A stretch of DNA of 21,325 bases. Origin: Lachnospiraceae bacterium UBA3692 (lineage in GTDB: Bacteria; Bacillota; Clostridia; Lachnospirales; Lachnospiraceae). The position numbers and the translations under genes are program-made. Under the pieces are notes generated by a model. It searched no databases. It saw nothing but the letters and a program-made list of their open reading frames with translations, and was not told the origin of the DNA. Location: NCBI GenBank assembly GCA_002372815.1, contig DFIR01000019.1, positions 17,017 to 38,341 of the forward strand. Reading direction: 5' to 3'. This document shows positions 21,233 to 21,325 of this stretch, piece after piece (position 1 is the stretch's first letter; each line of letters opens with the position of its first letter).

Positions 21233-21325
21233 ATGGCAGTCTGCGAAGTATGTTTCCGTCACTGCCGGCTTGCGGAAGGGCAGACGGGTGCCTGCGGCGC
21301 CAGGACCTGCTGCGAAGGGGCCATC
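21233..21325 (+). CDS. amrS: AmmeMemoRadiSam radical SAM enzyme, N-terminal 31 codons, cut by window end
   Basis: The frame is open from ATG 21233 to the last base, after a strong AAGGAGG at 21221-21227. The peptide begins MAVCEVCFRHCRLAEGQTG and continues with ACGAR. This Cys-rich leader (Cys4, 7, 11 and 21) is typical of the radical SAM partner of AMMECR1/MEMO proteins. The radical SAM CxxxCxxC motif itself lies beyond the window. Identification rests on this short stretch and on the fused MEMO-AMMECR1 gene 19 bp upstream. Confidence 0.8.
   Translation, partial: MAVCEVCFRHCRLAEGQTGACGARTCCEGAI

Noticed and set aside
1..21325. tRNA, rRNA, CRISPR array or insertion sequence
   Set aside because: I scanned the gaps between genes and saw no cloverleaf-like sequence, no regularly spaced direct repeats and no transposase or terminal inverted repeats.

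Overview
The window is a GC-rich, almost entirely housekeeping stretch of a Bacillota chromosome, most likely a clostridium of the Lachnospiraceae type. The reasons are the gene set and order (obg-yhbY-nadD-yqeK-rsfS, rplU-prp-rpmA with a Prp-cleavable L27 extension, short HisG plus HisZ, RecU, and LexA beside a YneA-like gene), strong AGGAGG ribosome binding sites and LexA boxes of the Bacillus/Clostridium kind. The assignment is inferred from content; no rRNA or tRNA gene is present to confirm it. Genes are tightly packed, and several pairs overlap by 1-4 bases (ATGA, GTGA, TAATG).

Layout. 1-6996: the end of a topoisomerase B subunit (parE-like) and a complete A subunit (parC-like), rsmD, coaD, an acidic coiled-coil protein, a terminator, a small membrane protein of unknown function, an RluD-type pseudouridine synthase and recU. 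7008-12094: a histidine operon hisZ-hisG-hisD-hisB-hisIE behind a near-consensus promoter and an 18-bp dyad that looks like an operator. Its last gene has an extra N-terminal HisA/HisF-like segment, and hisA, hisF, hisH and hisC are absent here. 12091-13291: a promoter and structured leader, then rplU-prp-rpmA and a terminator. 13320-16623: obg-yhbY-nadD-yqeK-rsfS, closed by a long bidirectional terminator.

16689-18186 is the most information-dense part. It is a divergent SOS module with lexA on the minus strand and a YneA-like membrane/LysM-type protein on the plus strand. Three LexA boxes lie between them, spaced exactly 31 bp apart, and one sits inside the spacer of a perfect consensus promoter. 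Next come a minus-strand tyrosine recombinase (XerC/D-like), dtd, and an AmmeMemoRadiSam locus: a MEMO/LigB-AMMECR1 fusion followed by the first 31 codons of the radical SAM partner, cut by the window end.

I found no insertion sequence, CRISPR array, prophage, rRNA or tRNA. The best candidates for something less well described are the SOS divergon with its Arg-rich YneA-like protein, the HisF-like/HisI/HisE fusion with its upstream operator, the AmmeMemoRadiSam pair, and the paired unknown genes after coaD.
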